Shown: positions 18,142-27,281, counted from the stretch's first letter. The stretch is DNA of 64,000 nt from Intestinimonas sp. (GCA_022653075.1 JALCSB010000011.1:41626-105625); one strand, 5' to 3'. Numbers and translations: made by a program. The notes: a model not told the origin generated them from the letters alone.

Positions 18142-19803
18142 GTGTTATTTCGTAGGTTTTCCGCTCTTTTTCTGTGCGGCGTACTCCTTTTGTCCATCCC
18201 CGCTTCCGCCGCCGGGATCTCTTACCCCGACGTGGCAAAAGAGTACTGGGCCTGGTCCGACATCCAGTCTGCCACCGAGTACGGTTTGATGCAGGGTTAT
18301 GAGAACGGTACCTTCGGCCCGGAGGACACGCTTAACCGCGCCAGCTTCGTCACGGTGCTCCAGCGGATGTTCGGTTGGAAGGCGGTCGTCCCCGCCTCTC
18401 CTTCGTTTACCGACTGTTCCCCTGGGGCCTGGTACTACTCCGCCGTGGAAACCGCTGCAGCCCACGGCATTACAGAAGGTGGAGTTCCGTTTCGCCCCTC
18501 CGACTCCATCACCCGTGAGGAAATGGCCGTCATGCTGGTCCGCGCGCTGGGTTATGGTACGCTGGCCAGCCAGATCACCGAATGCCCCTTCCCTGATGTG
18601 ACCTCCAACCCCGGCGCCATTGCCTTGGCCTACGCCATCGGTATGACCACCGGCATTGTGGAAAACGAACGGCTGCTGTTCAAGCCCGACAGCACCGCCG
18701 TCCGCGCACAGGCGGCGGCCATGCTGGTGCGGGTCTACCAGCGGTATACTTCCCGTATCGACTGGCTCCACGGCTTTTACGCCTTCGCCTCTTACCCCCA
18801 GATCGGTTTTACCGACCAGATGGACGGTGTGAGCGTGGGCTGGGCACGGATGTGCTTCGACCCTTCATCCGGACCCTGGCTCAATGATACCTCATCCGGC
18901 GGCAATGACTGGGTAAAGCCCTCCGGCGCCGACAGCGTCACCCGCTACTTTGCCGCGAACGGGACCCCCTGCAACCTAAACGTGTATGCAACCACCGCCC
19001 AGAATGTGACCCTGTCCGACGGCACCACAACCAGCGTGGTGGCCTCCGTGACCGCGCCTGCGCAGCGGGCCGCCGCCATCTCCGCTTTGGTATCGGCCGC
19101 CGGGGATTATGCCGGCCTCACCATTGACTTTGAAGGTATGAAGTCGGATTTGAAGGACCAGTTCACCGCCTTTATGCAGGAGCTTCGGGACGCGCTCCCC
19201 GCATCCAAGACCCTGTACGTATGCGTCCCCCCCGACAAGTGGTATACCGGTTTTGACTACCGCGCGTTGGGTGAAGTTTGCGACAAAGTCATCCTGATGG
19301 CCCATGACTACCAGTGGACTTCTATCCCCGCATCTTATGTGGGCACCGACAAAACCAATTCGCCCGTAACCCCTTTTTCCCAGATCTACACCGCACTTTG
19401 TCATATTACCGACGCGGATACGGGTGTACAGGACCGTAGCAAACTTGCGCTGGCCATATCCTTCGGCACGGCAGGTTTCCATGTGGACGAAAATGGAATC
19501 CTGCTGGACACCACCATCTATCACCCCTCGCAAACCGTTATTGCCACCCGTCTGGCTCAGCCGGACACCACGGTAACCTATAGCGATCTCTACCGCAATC
19601 CCTGCATGACCTATACCACCGAGGACGGCAGCCGGTATCTGCTCTGGTATGAAAACGCGCAGAGCGTATCGGACAAGCTGACCCTGGCCCGAATGTTTGG
19701 CATAACCGGTATATCCGTATGGCGACTGGGCAATATTCCAAATGTAACGGAGAATCCGGCCCTCAATTACGATGTGTGGGGTGCCATTCAGGCTCAGAGA
19801 TAG
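18142..19803 (+). CDS. Secreted SLH-domain protein with a glycoside hydrolase 18-like domain
   Basis: 553-residue exported protein. A signal peptide (FRRFSALFLCGVLLLSIPAS) is followed by three S-layer homology repeats (about 25-200; YPDVAKEYWAWSDIQSA, FTDCSPGAWYYSAVETAA, FPDVTSNPGAIALAYAI) that bind cell-wall polymer. The remainder resembles the GH18 family of spore/cell-wall glycosidases (YaaH-like), ending in ISVWRLGNIP. The catalytic DxxDxDxE signature is reduced to AGLTIDFE: the Glu (about 331) and the Asp two before it remain, but the first two Asp are replaced. Start is GTG at 18142, preceded by GTGAGG; the open frame extends 18 codons upstream without a ribosome site. It may bind or trim peptidoglycan. 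Confidence 0.85.
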   Translation: MLFRRFSALFLCGVLLLSIPASAAGISYPDVAKEYWAWSDIQSATEYGLMQGYENGTFGPEDTLNRASFVTVLQRMFGWKAVVPASPSFTDCSPGAWYYSAVETAAAHGITEGGVPFRPSDSITREEMAVMLVRALGYGTLASQITECPFPDVTSNPGAIALAYAIGMTTGIVENERLLFKPDSTAVRAQAAAMLVRVYQRYTSRIDWLHGFYAFASYPQIGFTDQMDGVSVGWARMCFDPSSGPWLNDTSSGGNDWVKPSGADSVTRYFAANGTPCNLNVYATTAQNVTLSDGTTTSVVASVTAPAQRAAAISALVSAAGDYAGLTIDFEGMKSDLKDQFTAFMQELRDALPASKTLYVCVPPDKWYTGFDYRALGEVCDKVILMAHDYQWTSIPASYVGTDKTNSPVTPFSQIYTALCHITDADTGVQDRSKLALAISFGTAGFHVDENGILLDTTIYHPSQTVIATRLAQPDTTVTYSDLYRNPCMTYTTEDGSRYLLWYENAQSVSDKLTLARMFGITGISVWRLGNIPNVTENPALNYDVWGAIQAQR

Positions 19804-19833
19804 GCGACATGTTCCATGCCGGGGGAGGGAATC

Positions 19834-20685
19834 ATGAAACAAAAGCTGCAAGCGTTCTTTTTCCTGACCATAGGAACCCTGCTGGTGGCCTTGGGTGTCC
19901 ACTTCTTTAAATTTCCCAACAACTTCTCGCTGGGCGGCGTGACGGGCTTAGCCATCATTCTCAGTCGGGCTGTTCCCGCACCCGCCCTCTCACCCGGTAC
20001 ATACGTAATGATCCTCAATGTTTTGTTTCTTGCTGTCGGCTTTCTGGTCCTGAACCGCGGCTTTGGCCTGCGCACTGTGTATTGCTCCCTGCTTTTTTCG
20101 GGGCTGTGCAAAGTCTTTGAGTGGATTTTTCCCCTATCCAGGCCCCTCACCGACCAGAAACTGCTGGAGCTGTTCTTTGCCGTTATTCTGCCCGCGTTAG
20201 GTTCCGCCATTCTGTTTAATCTGGAGGCTTCCACCGGCGGAACGGATATCGCCGCCATGATTTTGAAAAAATTCTCCAGTCTGGACATCGGCAAGGCACT
20301 GCTCTGCTCCGATATCGTTATCGCCTCGTCCACCTTTTTTCTCTTTGATGTGGAAACCGGCCTGTTTTCCGTATTGGGTCTGGTTCTCAAATCCGTGCTG
20401 GTGGATACGGTGATCGAATCGCTGAACCGTCACAAATTTTTTCTGATCATCACGTCCAACCCAGAACCTGTCTGCGGCTATATTATTAGCAGCTTGCACC
20501 GAGACGCTACCTTTTGGAGTGCTCAGGGTGCCTATACCCGTCAGAACCATGCGGTGGTACTCACGGTACTTTCCCGCGGGCAGGCTGTGATACTGCGCCG
20601 CTATCTGCGCGTGCAGGACCCAAATGCATTTATGCTGGTTGCTAATTCCAGCGAGATTTTCGGTAAGGGTTTTCTGCGAGCCTGA
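19834..20685 (+). CDS. YitT-family membrane protein (DUF161/DUF2179)
   Basis: 283-residue protein with five or so hydrophobic segments in the first 180 residues (for example [18 protein letters not shown]) and a soluble C-terminal DUF2179 domain (about 200-283, ending in [13 protein letters not shown]). [14 protein letters not shown] is typical of the YitT family, whose function is not established. ATG at 19834 follows GGGAGGGAATC; the ATG at 19816 lacks a ribosome site. It is 30 nt after the SLH/GH18-like gene, so the two may share a transcript. Confidence 0.85.
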   Translation: MKQKLQAFFFLTIGTLLVALGVHFFKFPNNFSLGGVTGLAIILSRAVPAPALSPGTYVMILNVLFLAVGFLVLNRGFGLRTVYCSLLFSGLCKVFEWIFPLSRPLTDQKLLELFFAVILPALGSAILFNLEASTGGTDIAAMILKKFSSLDIGKALLCSDIVIASSTFFLFDVETGLFSVLGLVLKSVLVDTVIESLNRHKFFLIITSNPEPVCGYIISSLHRDATFWSAQGAYTRQNHAVVLTVLSRGQAVILRRYLRVQDPNAFMLVANSSEIFGKGFLRA

Positions 20686-20761
20686 ACGATTTACCTATGT
20701 TTTCCCCGTTGGGTCAACGAATAAACGATATACAGAATTCTTAACAGGAGATGAACTACCA

Positions 20762-22108
20762 ATGGATTACACGGCAGAATATCAGAAAAAACTGACCACC
20801 GCCGAAGAGGCCGTCAAGGTGGTCAAGTCCGGTGACTGGGTGGACTACGGCTTCTGTGCCACGCATCCCGTCGCTTTGGATAAAGCCTTGGCCAAATGGA
20901 TTGAAGAAAATGATCTGCACGACGTGAATTTTCGCGGCGGTGTAGCCATGTTTCAGCCTGAGGTGACCAAGCTTCCCGATGCCATCAACCGGATTACCTG
21001 GAATTCCTGGCATGCTTCCGGAATTGAGCGTAAATTGATACCCCAGGGTTTTGGGTTTTATATTCCCATGCGTTTTTCGGAATTGCCCCACTATTATCGT
21101 AAAGACATTCGTCACCTGAACGTGGCCATGCTCCAGGTAGCCCCCATGGACAAGCACGGTTTCTTTAATTTTGGCTTGTCCGCCACCTACGTTACCGCGG
21201 TCTGCGAGTGCGCCGATATTATCATTGTAGAGGTCAACCAGAATATGCCGGTCTGCTTCGGCGGTAACTCCGCCAGCGTTCACCTAGACAAGGTGGACAT
21301 GGTGGTAGAGAGCGACAACACGCCGATGCCCGAGTTGGGCACCTCCAAGTCCTCCGACATTGACGAGGCCGTGGCCAAACTCATCGTACCCGTTATTCCC
21401 AACGGTGCCTGCCTGCAGCTTGGTATCGGCGGCATGCCTAACGCCGTGGGCGCCATGATTGCCAGATCCGATCTGAAGGATCTTGGCGTACACACGGAGA
21501 TGTACGTGGACTCTTTCGTGGATATGAGCCTGGCCGGCAAGATCAACGGCCGCTTTAAGAATATCGATAAGGGCCTTCAGGTCTTTGGCTTCGGCGCCGG
21601 CTCCCAGAAGCTTTATGATTTTGTGGACCGGAATCCCTCCGTCCGCGCGGCTTCCGTAGGCTATGTAAACAACATCGGCACCGTTTCTTCCATTGATAAT
21701 TTCACCTCCATCAATAATGCCATTGAGCTGGACCTGTTCGGCCAGGTGGTTTCCGAGACTGTCGGTGTGCGTCATATCAGCGGCTCCGGCGGACAGCAGG
21801 ATTTCGTAATGGGCGCTTACCTATCCCATGGCGGCAAGAGTATTATCTGCTGCTCCTCCACCGTGAAAGCCAAGGACGGCACCGTCTCCAGCCGAATTCG
21901 TCCCACAATTACCCCGGGCGGCGTTGTCACCGTTACCCGTACCAATATCCACTATCTGTGTACGGAGTACGGCATTGTTAACTTGAAGGGCTCCTCCACC
22001 TGGCAGCGCGCCGAGGCGATCATCTCTGTGGCCCACCCCGACTTCCGCGACGAATTGATTCGTAACGCCGAGAAAATGCACATCTGGCGCAGATCCAACC
22101 GCCGTTAA
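20762..22108 (+). CDS. Acetyl-CoA hydrolase/transferase family CoA-transferase (butyryl-CoA:acetate or 4-hydroxybutyrate type)
   Basis: 448-residue family-I-like CoA-transferase that moves CoA between acyl groups through a glutamyl-CoA thioester. The probable catalytic Glu is E246 in [10 protein letters not shown]; the glycine-rich [11 protein letters not shown] (220-230) and [12 protein letters not shown] form the CoA site. Sequence style is that of the butyryl-CoA:acetate CoA-transferase/4-hydroxybutyrate CoA-transferase group, which releases butyrate while recycling acetate to acetyl-CoA. ATG at 20762 has AGGAG upstream; the open frame reaches back to 20624 but overlaps the YitT gene. It is a single-gene unit ending at the hairpin 22134-22169. 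Which acyl-CoA is preferred cannot be settled from sequence alone. Confidence 0.88.
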   Translation: MDYTAEYQKKLTTAEEAVKVVKSGDWVDYGFCATHPVALDKALAKWIEENDLHDVNFRGGVAMFQPEVTKLPDAINRITWNSWHASGIERKLIPQGFGFYIPMRFSELPHYYRKDIRHLNVAMLQVAPMDKHGFFNFGLSATYVTAVCECADIIIVEVNQNMPVCFGGNSASVHLDKVDMVVESDNTPMPELGTSKSSDIDEAVAKLIVPVIPNGACLQLGIGGMPNAVGAMIARSDLKDLGVHTEMYVDSFVDMSLAGKINGRFKNIDKGLQVFGFGAGSQKLYDFVDRNPSVRAASVGYVNNIGTVSSIDNFTSINNAIELDLFGQVVSETVGVRHISGSGGQQDFVMGAYLSHGGKSIICCSSTVKAKDGTVSSRIRPTITPGGVVTVTRTNIHYLCTEYGIVNLKGSSTWQRAEAIISVAHPDFRDELIRNAEKMHIWRRSNRR

Positions 22109-22133
22109 TCGGCTTTTCGTTCTCTCACTTAAA

Positions 22134-22169
22134 AAACAGCCGCCGGCTTTCATAAGCCGGCGGCTGTTT
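22134..22169. terminator. Bidirectional intrinsic terminator
   Basis: Perfect 16-bp stem (22134-22149 with 22154-22169), 4-nt loop, A/T runs on both sides. It lies between the convergent CoA-transferase and DegV genes. Confidence 0.88.
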
Positions 22170-22180
22170 CCATTCTCTGT

Positions 22181-23023
22181 TTAGTTCTCTTTGAGAAAAT
22201 AGGCTATACCTGCCGCGCCAGGGCCCATATGGGTACCCACCACACTGCCTACCTCGTTCGTGGTATAACGGGCGCCGGGCAGATTGGGCAGCAGCGTATC
22301 CATACACTCCTGCAGGGCCTCCGGGCAGTCTGTATGCCCAAAAGACACGGGGAAGGACAGGTCCGCCGGTTCCTTCTGCATGCGCTCTGCGATCCAGCGG
22401 AAGCCAGCCCTGCGGCCCCGGGCCTTGCCGACGGCACTTACCGTACCCTGTTTTACGGCGATAATGGGGCAAATCCCCAGCACACCGCCCACCATGGCGG
22501 TGGCGGCGGAAATACGTCCTCCCATTTTCAGATATTTCAGTGTATCGCCCACTGCCAGCAGGCGCAGCCGTGGGGCCAACTCCGTCAGCCGCGCGGTGAT
22601 CCCAGCCGCGCTCATCCCCTCGTCCCGTAAGGACGCGGCCACCTGCACCAACAGGCCAAGAGAAAATGTAACCACACGGGAATCTACCACAAAAACAGAG
22701 CCCTCGTCCACCATACTTCGTGCGATCGCGGCTGACTGGCAGGTGCCGGAGATATCGGACGCTAGAAAAATCCCCACAGTCTGGTCACCCCTGTCAGCAT
22801 AAGTCTGAAACCGGCGCGCAAATTCCTCCGGATTCACCTGTGAGGTGGTAGGCAGCGTCTGTGACTGGCGGAGCCGGGTGTAAAACTCCCGGTTGGTTAA
22901 ATCTACTCCGTCCCGGAAGACCTCATCGCCAAACTGTACGGAGAGGGGAACGCACTCCACCTTCAGTTCCGCCAGACGGGCAGCAGACAGGTCGCAGGTG
23001 CTGTCAGTCATGATATGTACCAT
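22181..23023 (-). CDS. DegV-family fatty-acid-binding protein
   Basis: 280-residue two-domain DegV protein. MTDSTCDLSAARLAEL at residues 5-20 and TLPTTSQVNPEEF near 78 are the family's hallmark lipid-site segments; GDTLKYLKMGGRISAATAMVGG begins the second domain (within about 160-180). DegV proteins bind fatty acids and in Gram-positives serve as FakB carriers that present exogenous fatty acids to the FakA kinase. No fakA is visible nearby, so the partnership is an inference. AAAGGAAG upstream supports the ATG at 23023. Ends at the shared hairpin 22134-22169. Confidence 0.9.
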   Translation of the reverse strand: MVHIMTDSTCDLSAARLAELKVECVPLSVQFGDEVFRDGVDLTNREFYTRLRQSQTLPTTSQVNPEEFARRFQTYADRGDQTVGIFLASDISGTCQSAAIARSMVDEGSVFVVDSRVVTFSLGLLVQVAASLRDEGMSAAGITARLTELAPRLRLLAVGDTLKYLKMGGRISAATAMVGGVLGICPIIAVKQGTVSAVGKARGRRAGFRWIAERMQKEPADLSFPVSFGHTDCPEALQECMDTLLPNLPGARYTTNEVGSVVGTHMGPGAAGIAYFLKEN

Positions 23024-23147
23024 AGTTCTGCTTCCTTTCTCACAGTGATTGGTTTGCTGTTTGCGGCCCCAGTTTGGTTCTTTTTACCTGCATCATACGG
23101 CAAGTGGGTCTGTTTGTCAAGCCAAGGGACCGACGGGAAAACAGTAA

Positions 23148-23174
23148 AAAACCGCCTGCTGTGCAGGCGGTTTT
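23148..23174 (-). terminator. Intrinsic terminator of rpsT
   Basis: 12-bp stem (23148-23159 with 23163-23174), triloop, A-run on the plus strand giving a T-run on minus. It starts about 27 nt past the rpsT stop. Confidence 0.85.
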
Positions 23175-23200
23175 CCTCATGTGTTTCCGGTTTGCTGTGT

Positions 23201-23464
23201 TCAGGCCAGCTTGTTAAGCTTGATGGTCATGGAACTCTTATGGTTAGCCACATAGTTACTGTGGACCAGCCCTTTGGCGGCGGCCTTGTCGAGCGCCTTA
23301 ACCGTGGCCTTATACGCGCTATCGGCCTCGCTGCGGTTGCCTTCGGCCACCACAACGTCAAATTTCTTCATCTGAGTCCTGAGCGCGGACCTGACCGCCT
23401 TGTTCTGGGCTGCCTTCGCCCCATTGACCAGTACGCGCTTTTTGGCAGACTTAATATTCGGCAA
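23201..23464 (-). CDS. rpsT: 30S ribosomal protein S20 (TTG start)
   Basis: 87-residue basic protein that binds 16S rRNA in the small-subunit body. The sequence begins LPNIKSAKKRVLVNGAKAA, matching the usual MPNIKSAKKR start of S20, so translation most likely begins at the TTG at 23464. GGAGGAGGTG lies just upstream. An ATG at 23488 would add eight residues (MPSEEVFG) atypical of S20 and would place the ribosome site inside the gene, so it is rejected. TTG starts are known for rpsT in other bacteria. It is divergent from gpr, with its own promoter and terminator. Confidence 0.95.
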   Translation of the reverse strand: MPNIKSAKKRVLVNGAKAAQNKAVRSALRTQMKKFDVVVAEGNRSEADSAYKATVKALDKAAAKGLVHSNYVANHKSSMTIKLNKLA

Positions 23465-23496
23465 ACCAAACACCTCCTCCGATGGCATGATACTGG

Positions 23497-23513
23497 GCGT
23501 ACAATACGCCCGT
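23497..23513 (-). promoter_or_regulatory. Small hairpin in the rpsT leader
   Basis: GGGCGTA and TACGCCC separated by 2-3 bases fall in the roughly 50-nt leader between the promoter and the ribosome site. It could influence S20 expression, but no homology to a known leader was recognised. Confidence 0.3.
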
Positions 23514-23523
23514 GCAGATTCTT

Positions 23524-23552
23524 ATTTTAACAGGCGGGACAAAAAATTGCAA
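23524..23552 (-). promoter_or_regulatory. Promoter for rpsT
   Basis: Minus strand TTGCAA (23552-23547), a 17-nt spacer and TAAAAT (23529-23524), about 60 nt before the TTG start. Confidence 0.6.
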
Positions 23553-23693
23553 CTGTTTTTTTCTTTTTTTCATTCCTTTTTTGCATAGGAGGCGGCACAG
23601 AGCAAAAAATAGAAGCATCATTGCCATAAAAATACCAGATATCGTGGATACCGGAGGTCAATGCAGGCCTCCGGGGAAGGAGCTGACACGGAT

Positions 23694-24599
23694 ATGCTGA
23701 AACGTCGCACCGATCTGGCCATGGAGGCCCATGCGTTATGGAAGGAGTCGGCGGCGGATACAAGCCGCCTGGAGGGTGTATCCGCCCGGGACGAAAAGCA
23801 GGAGGGCTTCCCGGTGAATCGGGTGGAAATTCTCAATAAAAAGGGCGCGCAGGCCCTAGGTAAGCCGGTGGGCCACTATGTTACCCTGACGCTGGATGGG
23901 CTGGCCCGACGGGAGGAAGACGCGTTTGGACGAGCGGCCCGTGCGCTGGCGGCGGAGCTGTCCGCCATGCTAACCCTGAAGCCGGGAGATCTGGCGCTGG
24001 TAGTAGGCCTGGGCAATCGGGCCATCACCCCCGACGCGGTGGGCCCCGGGGTGGCCGACCACACCATGGTCACTCGTCATTTGGTTGAGCGTATGCCCGA
24101 GCAGTTCGGTGCTTTCCGTCCGGTGGCGGCGCTGGCGGCGGGAGTACTGGGTACCACCGGCGTGGAAAGTGGGGAAGTGGTGCGGGCAGTGGTGGAAAAG
24201 ATTCGGCCTGCCTGCGTGTTGGCGGTGGATGCGCTGGCATCCCGCAGTCTCAGCCGAGTTTGCTCCACCATCCAGCTTGCCGATACCGGTATCGTTCCCG
24301 GCTCCGGTGTGGGAAACCACCGGGCAGCGCTGAACCAGGAGACGCTCGGTATACCGGTGGTGGCCCTCGGCGTCCCCACTGTGGTAGATGCGGCCACACT
24401 GGCGGCCGATGTATTGGCGGAGGCTGGAAAGGGAGATTTAGATCCTGCGGCTTTACATGGCTCAGGAGAGAGTCTAATGGTGACGCCCCGGGATATCGAC
24501 CAGCGTGTGGCCGACATGGCCAAGGTTTTAGGCTACGGCATCAACCTGGCGCTTCAGCCCCATATCACCGTAGCGGATATTGACATGTTTTTGAGCTGA
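23694..24599 (+). CDS. gpr: GPR germination protease
   Basis: 301-residue endopeptidase made in the forespore that degrades small acid-soluble spore proteins at germination. RRTDLAMEAHALW near the N-terminus corresponds to the conserved RTDLA-x-E segment. The core VVGLGNRAITPDAVGPGV, VLGTTGVESGEVV, VDALASRSLSRVCSTIQ, ADTGIVPGSGVGNHR and GVPTVVDAATL are GPR signatures. GPR is made as a zymogen trimmed near the N-terminus. ATG at 23694 (GGAG 11 nt upstream) is preferred; an in-frame ATG at 23661 would add 11 residues and has GGAGG only three bases away. Its presence implies a sporulating organism. Confidence 0.93.
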   Translation: MLKRRTDLAMEAHALWKESAADTSRLEGVSARDEKQEGFPVNRVEILNKKGAQALGKPVGHYVTLTLDGLARREEDAFGRAARALAAELSAMLTLKPGDLALVVGLGNRAITPDAVGPGVADHTMVTRHLVERMPEQFGAFRPVAALAAGVLGTTGVESGEVVRAVVEKIRPACVLAVDALASRSLSRVCSTIQLADTGIVPGSGVGNHRAALNQETLGIPVVALGVPTVVDAATLAADVLAEAGKGDLDPAALHGSGESLMVTPRDIDQRVADMAKVLGYGINLALQPHITVADIDMFLS

Positions 24600-24611
24600 A
24601 TCAGACGCACC

Positions 24612-24657
24612 GAAACGCCCCGGAATCGCATGGAAACATGTGGTTCCGGGGCGTTTC
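24612..24657 (+). terminator. Intrinsic terminator of gpr
   Basis: 14-bp stem (24612-24625 with 24644-24657) beginning 12 nt after the gpr stop; the following T-tract is weak (CTTGTT). Confidence 0.7.
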
Positions 24658-24755
24658 CTTGTTCCGGCAGCGCATTTTTGGCATTCCTTACAAACTAAAA
24701 AATCAGAGGGCGCCGCAATCGTCCGGATTCACTCTGGTAAAGTACCGTATTGATA

Positions 24756-24764
24756 TGGTATAAT
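24756..24764 (+). promoter_or_regulatory. Extended -10 promoter upstream of nfnAB
   Basis: TGGTATAAT at 24756-24764 is a perfect extended -10 (TGnTATAAT); no good -35 is seen. It would give a leader of about 200 nt before nfnA. Confidence 0.6.
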
Positions 24765-24851
24765 AGCTGCAAATTCCTTTCGCACAATTGGCTCTTTTTA
24801 CTCTTCAAAAGTATTGCAACCATGGATTTTTCCTGCGCGTGAGATAAAGTT

Positions 24852-24878
24852 TTCCACATTTGAAGTCATAATGTGGAA
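24852..24878 (+). promoter_or_regulatory. Inverted repeat in the nfnAB leader
   Basis: TTCCACATT (24852-24860), a 9-nt gap, then AATGTGGAA (24870-24878): perfect 9-bp arms. It could be an operator or an RNA hairpin. The 24600-24973 gap otherwise holds only the gpr terminator and the extended -10 promoter. Confidence 0.45.
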
Positions 24879-24973
24879 CTTTTACGTGTTTTACCGCAAG
24901 ACATGTCGAAAATCCGAATATGGCATATTGCCCACGGGCGATAGTCTGTTTCAAAGGGGGAACTTGTTTTACC

Positions 24974-25834
24974 ATGGCAAGACTGGCAACGATCGTGCGC
25001 AGAGAAGCGCTTAATTCTACCGTGACTCTTATGGAGGTGGACGCACCTCTGATTGCAAAAAAAGCCCTGCCGGGTCAGTTTATCATCCTGCGTGTGGATG
25101 AGCAGGGGGAACGCATCCCGCTGACTATCTCGGATTATGATCGGAAAAAGGGTACCGTCACCATTATTTTTCAAAAAGTGGGCCTAACCACCAACCTGCT
25201 GGATGGTCTGGGAAGGGGAGACCACATTTTAGATTTCGTCGGTCCTCTGGGTACCCCCACGGAAATTCCTGAAGGAACCGGAAAAGTGGCCGTTATCGGC
25301 GGCGGCGTGGGCTGCGCCATTGCCTTTCCCCAGGCCAAGGCTTTGCATAACGCGGGGATTCCCGTGGATGTGATTGCGGGTTTCCGCTCCAAGGATATCG
25401 TCATTCTGGAGGATGAATTCCGCAAAAACTGTGATCATCTCTATCTCACCACCGATGACGGCTCCTATGGTGAAAAGGGCCTGGTGACCAACAAGCTCAA
25501 GGCTCTCATCGACGGTGGAAACGAGTATGACCTGGTTATTGCCATCGGGCCGATTATCATGATGAAGTTCGTCTGCAAAACCACCGAACCTTATGGTATT
25601 AAAACCATTGTCTCCCTGAACCCCATCATGATTGACGGCACCGGTATGTGCGGCGGCTGCCGGGTATCGGTAGGCGGTCACGTAAAATTCGCCTGTGTGG
25701 ACGGGCCGGACTTTGATGGCCATCAGGTGGACTTTGACGAACTCATAAGGCGCAATGCCGCCTATAAAGGGCGGGAAAAAGAGGTCTTTAAAGATCATAT
25801 CTGCCGCCTACAGCAATTAAAGGATAGGATGTGA
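24974..25834 (+). CDS. nfnA: NfnA: FAD/[2Fe-2S] subunit of NADH-dependent ferredoxin:NADP+ oxidoreductase
   Basis: 286-residue ferredoxin-NADP reductase-like subunit. An FAD-binding beta-barrel (LPGQFIILRVDEQGERIPL) precedes an NAD-binding domain (VAVIGGGVGCAIAFPQAKAL) and a C-terminal Cys cluster (GTGMCGGCRVSVGG with a further Cys in KFACVDGPDFDGH) that binds [2Fe-2S]. With the next gene it forms the NfnAB complex, which couples exergonic and endergonic electron transfer between reduced ferredoxin, NADH and NADP+ by flavin-based bifurcation. ATG at 24974 follows AAAGGGGG at a long 13-nt spacing. Its stop overlaps a possible GTG start of nfnB. Such pairs are also annotated as sulfide dehydrogenase/glutamate-synthase-like. 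Confidence 0.88.
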   Translation: MARLATIVRREALNSTVTLMEVDAPLIAKKALPGQFIILRVDEQGERIPLTISDYDRKKGTVTIIFQKVGLTTNLLDGLGRGDHILDFVGPLGTPTEIPEGTGKVAVIGGGVGCAIAFPQAKALHNAGIPVDVIAGFRSKDIVILEDEFRKNCDHLYLTTDDGSYGEKGLVTNKLKALIDGGNEYDLVIAIGPIIMMKFVCKTTEPYGIKTIVSLNPIMIDGTGMCGGCRVSVGGHVKFACVDGPDFDGHQVDFDELIRRNAAYKGREKEVFKDHICRLQQLKDRM

Positions 25835-25839
25835 GGAGC

Positions 25840-27234
25840 ATGATAAATCAGAATCCGAAAAAGCTCCCCATGCCGGAGCAGGACCCTCAGATCCGCAGTC
25901 ATAATTTTAACGAAGTGGCCCTGGGGTACACAGACAAGATGGCGGTGGAGGAAGCCAGCCGCTGTCTGGGCTGCAAAAAGCCCGCCTGTGTGGACGGTTG
26001 TCCCGTCAATATTCATATTCCCGCCTTTATTGCAAAAGTGGCCGCTGGGGATTTTAAAGCCGCTTATGAAATCATCGCACAGACTAATTCCCTGCCTGCT
26101 GTCAGCGGCCGGGTCTGTCCCCAGGAGAGCCAGTGTGAAAGCCGGTGTATCCGAGGAATCAAGGGCGAACCGGTAGCCATTGGCCGACTGGAGCGCTTTG
26201 TGGCCGATTGGTATCGGGTCCATATAGAGAGAAGACCACCGCGTCCCGTCTCCAACGGCATTAAAGTGGCAGTGGTGGGTTCCGGCCCCGCGGGTCTGTC
26301 CTGTGGCGGCGACCTGTCCAAGCTGGGTTATGACGTCTCTATTTTTGAGGCGTTCCACACTCCGGGCGGCGTACTGGTCTACGGGATTCCCCAGTTCCGC
26401 CTGCCCAAGGAGATTGTCCGGCACGAAGTGGACGGTATTCTGGCTCTGGGTGCCGAACTGGACACCGACACTGTCGTGGGCAAGACCATCACCATTGACG
26501 AGCTGTTTGAGCAGGGTTTTCGGGCCGTGTTCGTGGGCAGCGGCGCGGGCCTTCCCATGTTTATGCATATTCCGGGAGAAACTCTATGCGGCGTATACTC
26601 CGCCAACGAATATCTGACCCGTGTAAACCTGATGAAAGCCTATCGGGAGGAGTACGACACTCCCATCCAACACAGCCGCTCTGTAGCCGTGGTGGGCGGC
26701 GGCAATGTGGCCATGGATGCGGCCCGCTGTGCAAAACGCCTGGGGGCTGAACATGTCTATATCGTTTACCGCCGGAGCGAGGCGGAAATGCCCGCCCGGC
26801 AGGAGGAGATTCATCACGCCCGAGAAGAGGGCATTGAGTTCCATCTTCTCAACAACCCTACCCGCATTCTCGATAACGGGGAGGGCAGTGTGGGTGGTAT
26901 GGAGTGCCTTTGTATGGAATTGGGCGCCCCGGACGCGTCGGGCCGGCGCCGTCCTGTGGAGGTGCCCGGCAGCGAATTTATATTGGACGTAGACACGGTT
27001 ATTATGAGTTTAGGCACCACACCCAATCCGCTTATTCGCTCCACCACCCCCGGCTTGGATACCGACCGGAAGGGCTGTCTTATTGTCCACGAGGACACTA
27101 TGGAAACCACCCGTTCTGGTGTTTACGCCGGCGGAGACGCGGTGACCGGCGCAGCTACCGTGATTCTGGCCATGGGCGCGGGCAAAAAAGCGGCCGCCGC
27201 TATTCACAGGACATTGAGCGGTTCTGAACTCTGA
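25840..27234 (+). CDS. nfnB: NfnB: glutamate synthase beta-like subunit of ferredoxin:NADP+ oxidoreductase
   Basis: 464-residue partner of NfnA. N-terminal Cys-rich segment for two [4Fe-4S] clusters (CLGCKKPACVDGCPV and CPQESQCESRC). Next, an FAD-binding GxGxxG site (VVGSGPAGLSCGGDL) and an NADP-binding site (VVGGGNVAMDAARCAKRLGA, then YRRSEAEMPA). The start PMPEQDPQIRSHNF is characteristic of NfnB. Two starts are possible: ATG at 25840 behind GAGGAG, or GTG at 25831 overlapping the nfnA stop in a GTGA; the ATG is listed. A stand-alone glutamate synthase small subunit is the alternative, but no large subunit is nearby and the pairing with NfnA argues against it. Confidence 0.88.
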   Translation: MINQNPKKLPMPEQDPQIRSHNFNEVALGYTDKMAVEEASRCLGCKKPACVDGCPVNIHIPAFIAKVAAGDFKAAYEIIAQTNSLPAVSGRVCPQESQCESRCIRGIKGEPVAIGRLERFVADWYRVHIERRPPRPVSNGIKVAVVGSGPAGLSCGGDLSKLGYDVSIFEAFHTPGGVLVYGIPQFRLPKEIVRHEVDGILALGAELDTDTVVGKTITIDELFEQGFRAVFVGSGAGLPMFMHIPGETLCGVYSANEYLTRVNLMKAYREEYDTPIQHSRSVAVVGGGNVAMDAARCAKRLGAEHVYIVYRRSEAEMPARQEEIHHAREEGIEFHLLNNPTRILDNGEGSVGGMECLCMELGAPDASGRRRPVEVPGSEFILDVDTVIMSLGTTPNPLIRSTTPGLDTDRKGCLIVHEDTMETTRSGVYAGGDAVTGAATVILAMGAGKKAAAAIHRTLSGSEL

Positions 27235-27281
27235 GTTTAGCTTAAATTTCATGGAATTCCCCATTCTATACAGGAAAAGGC

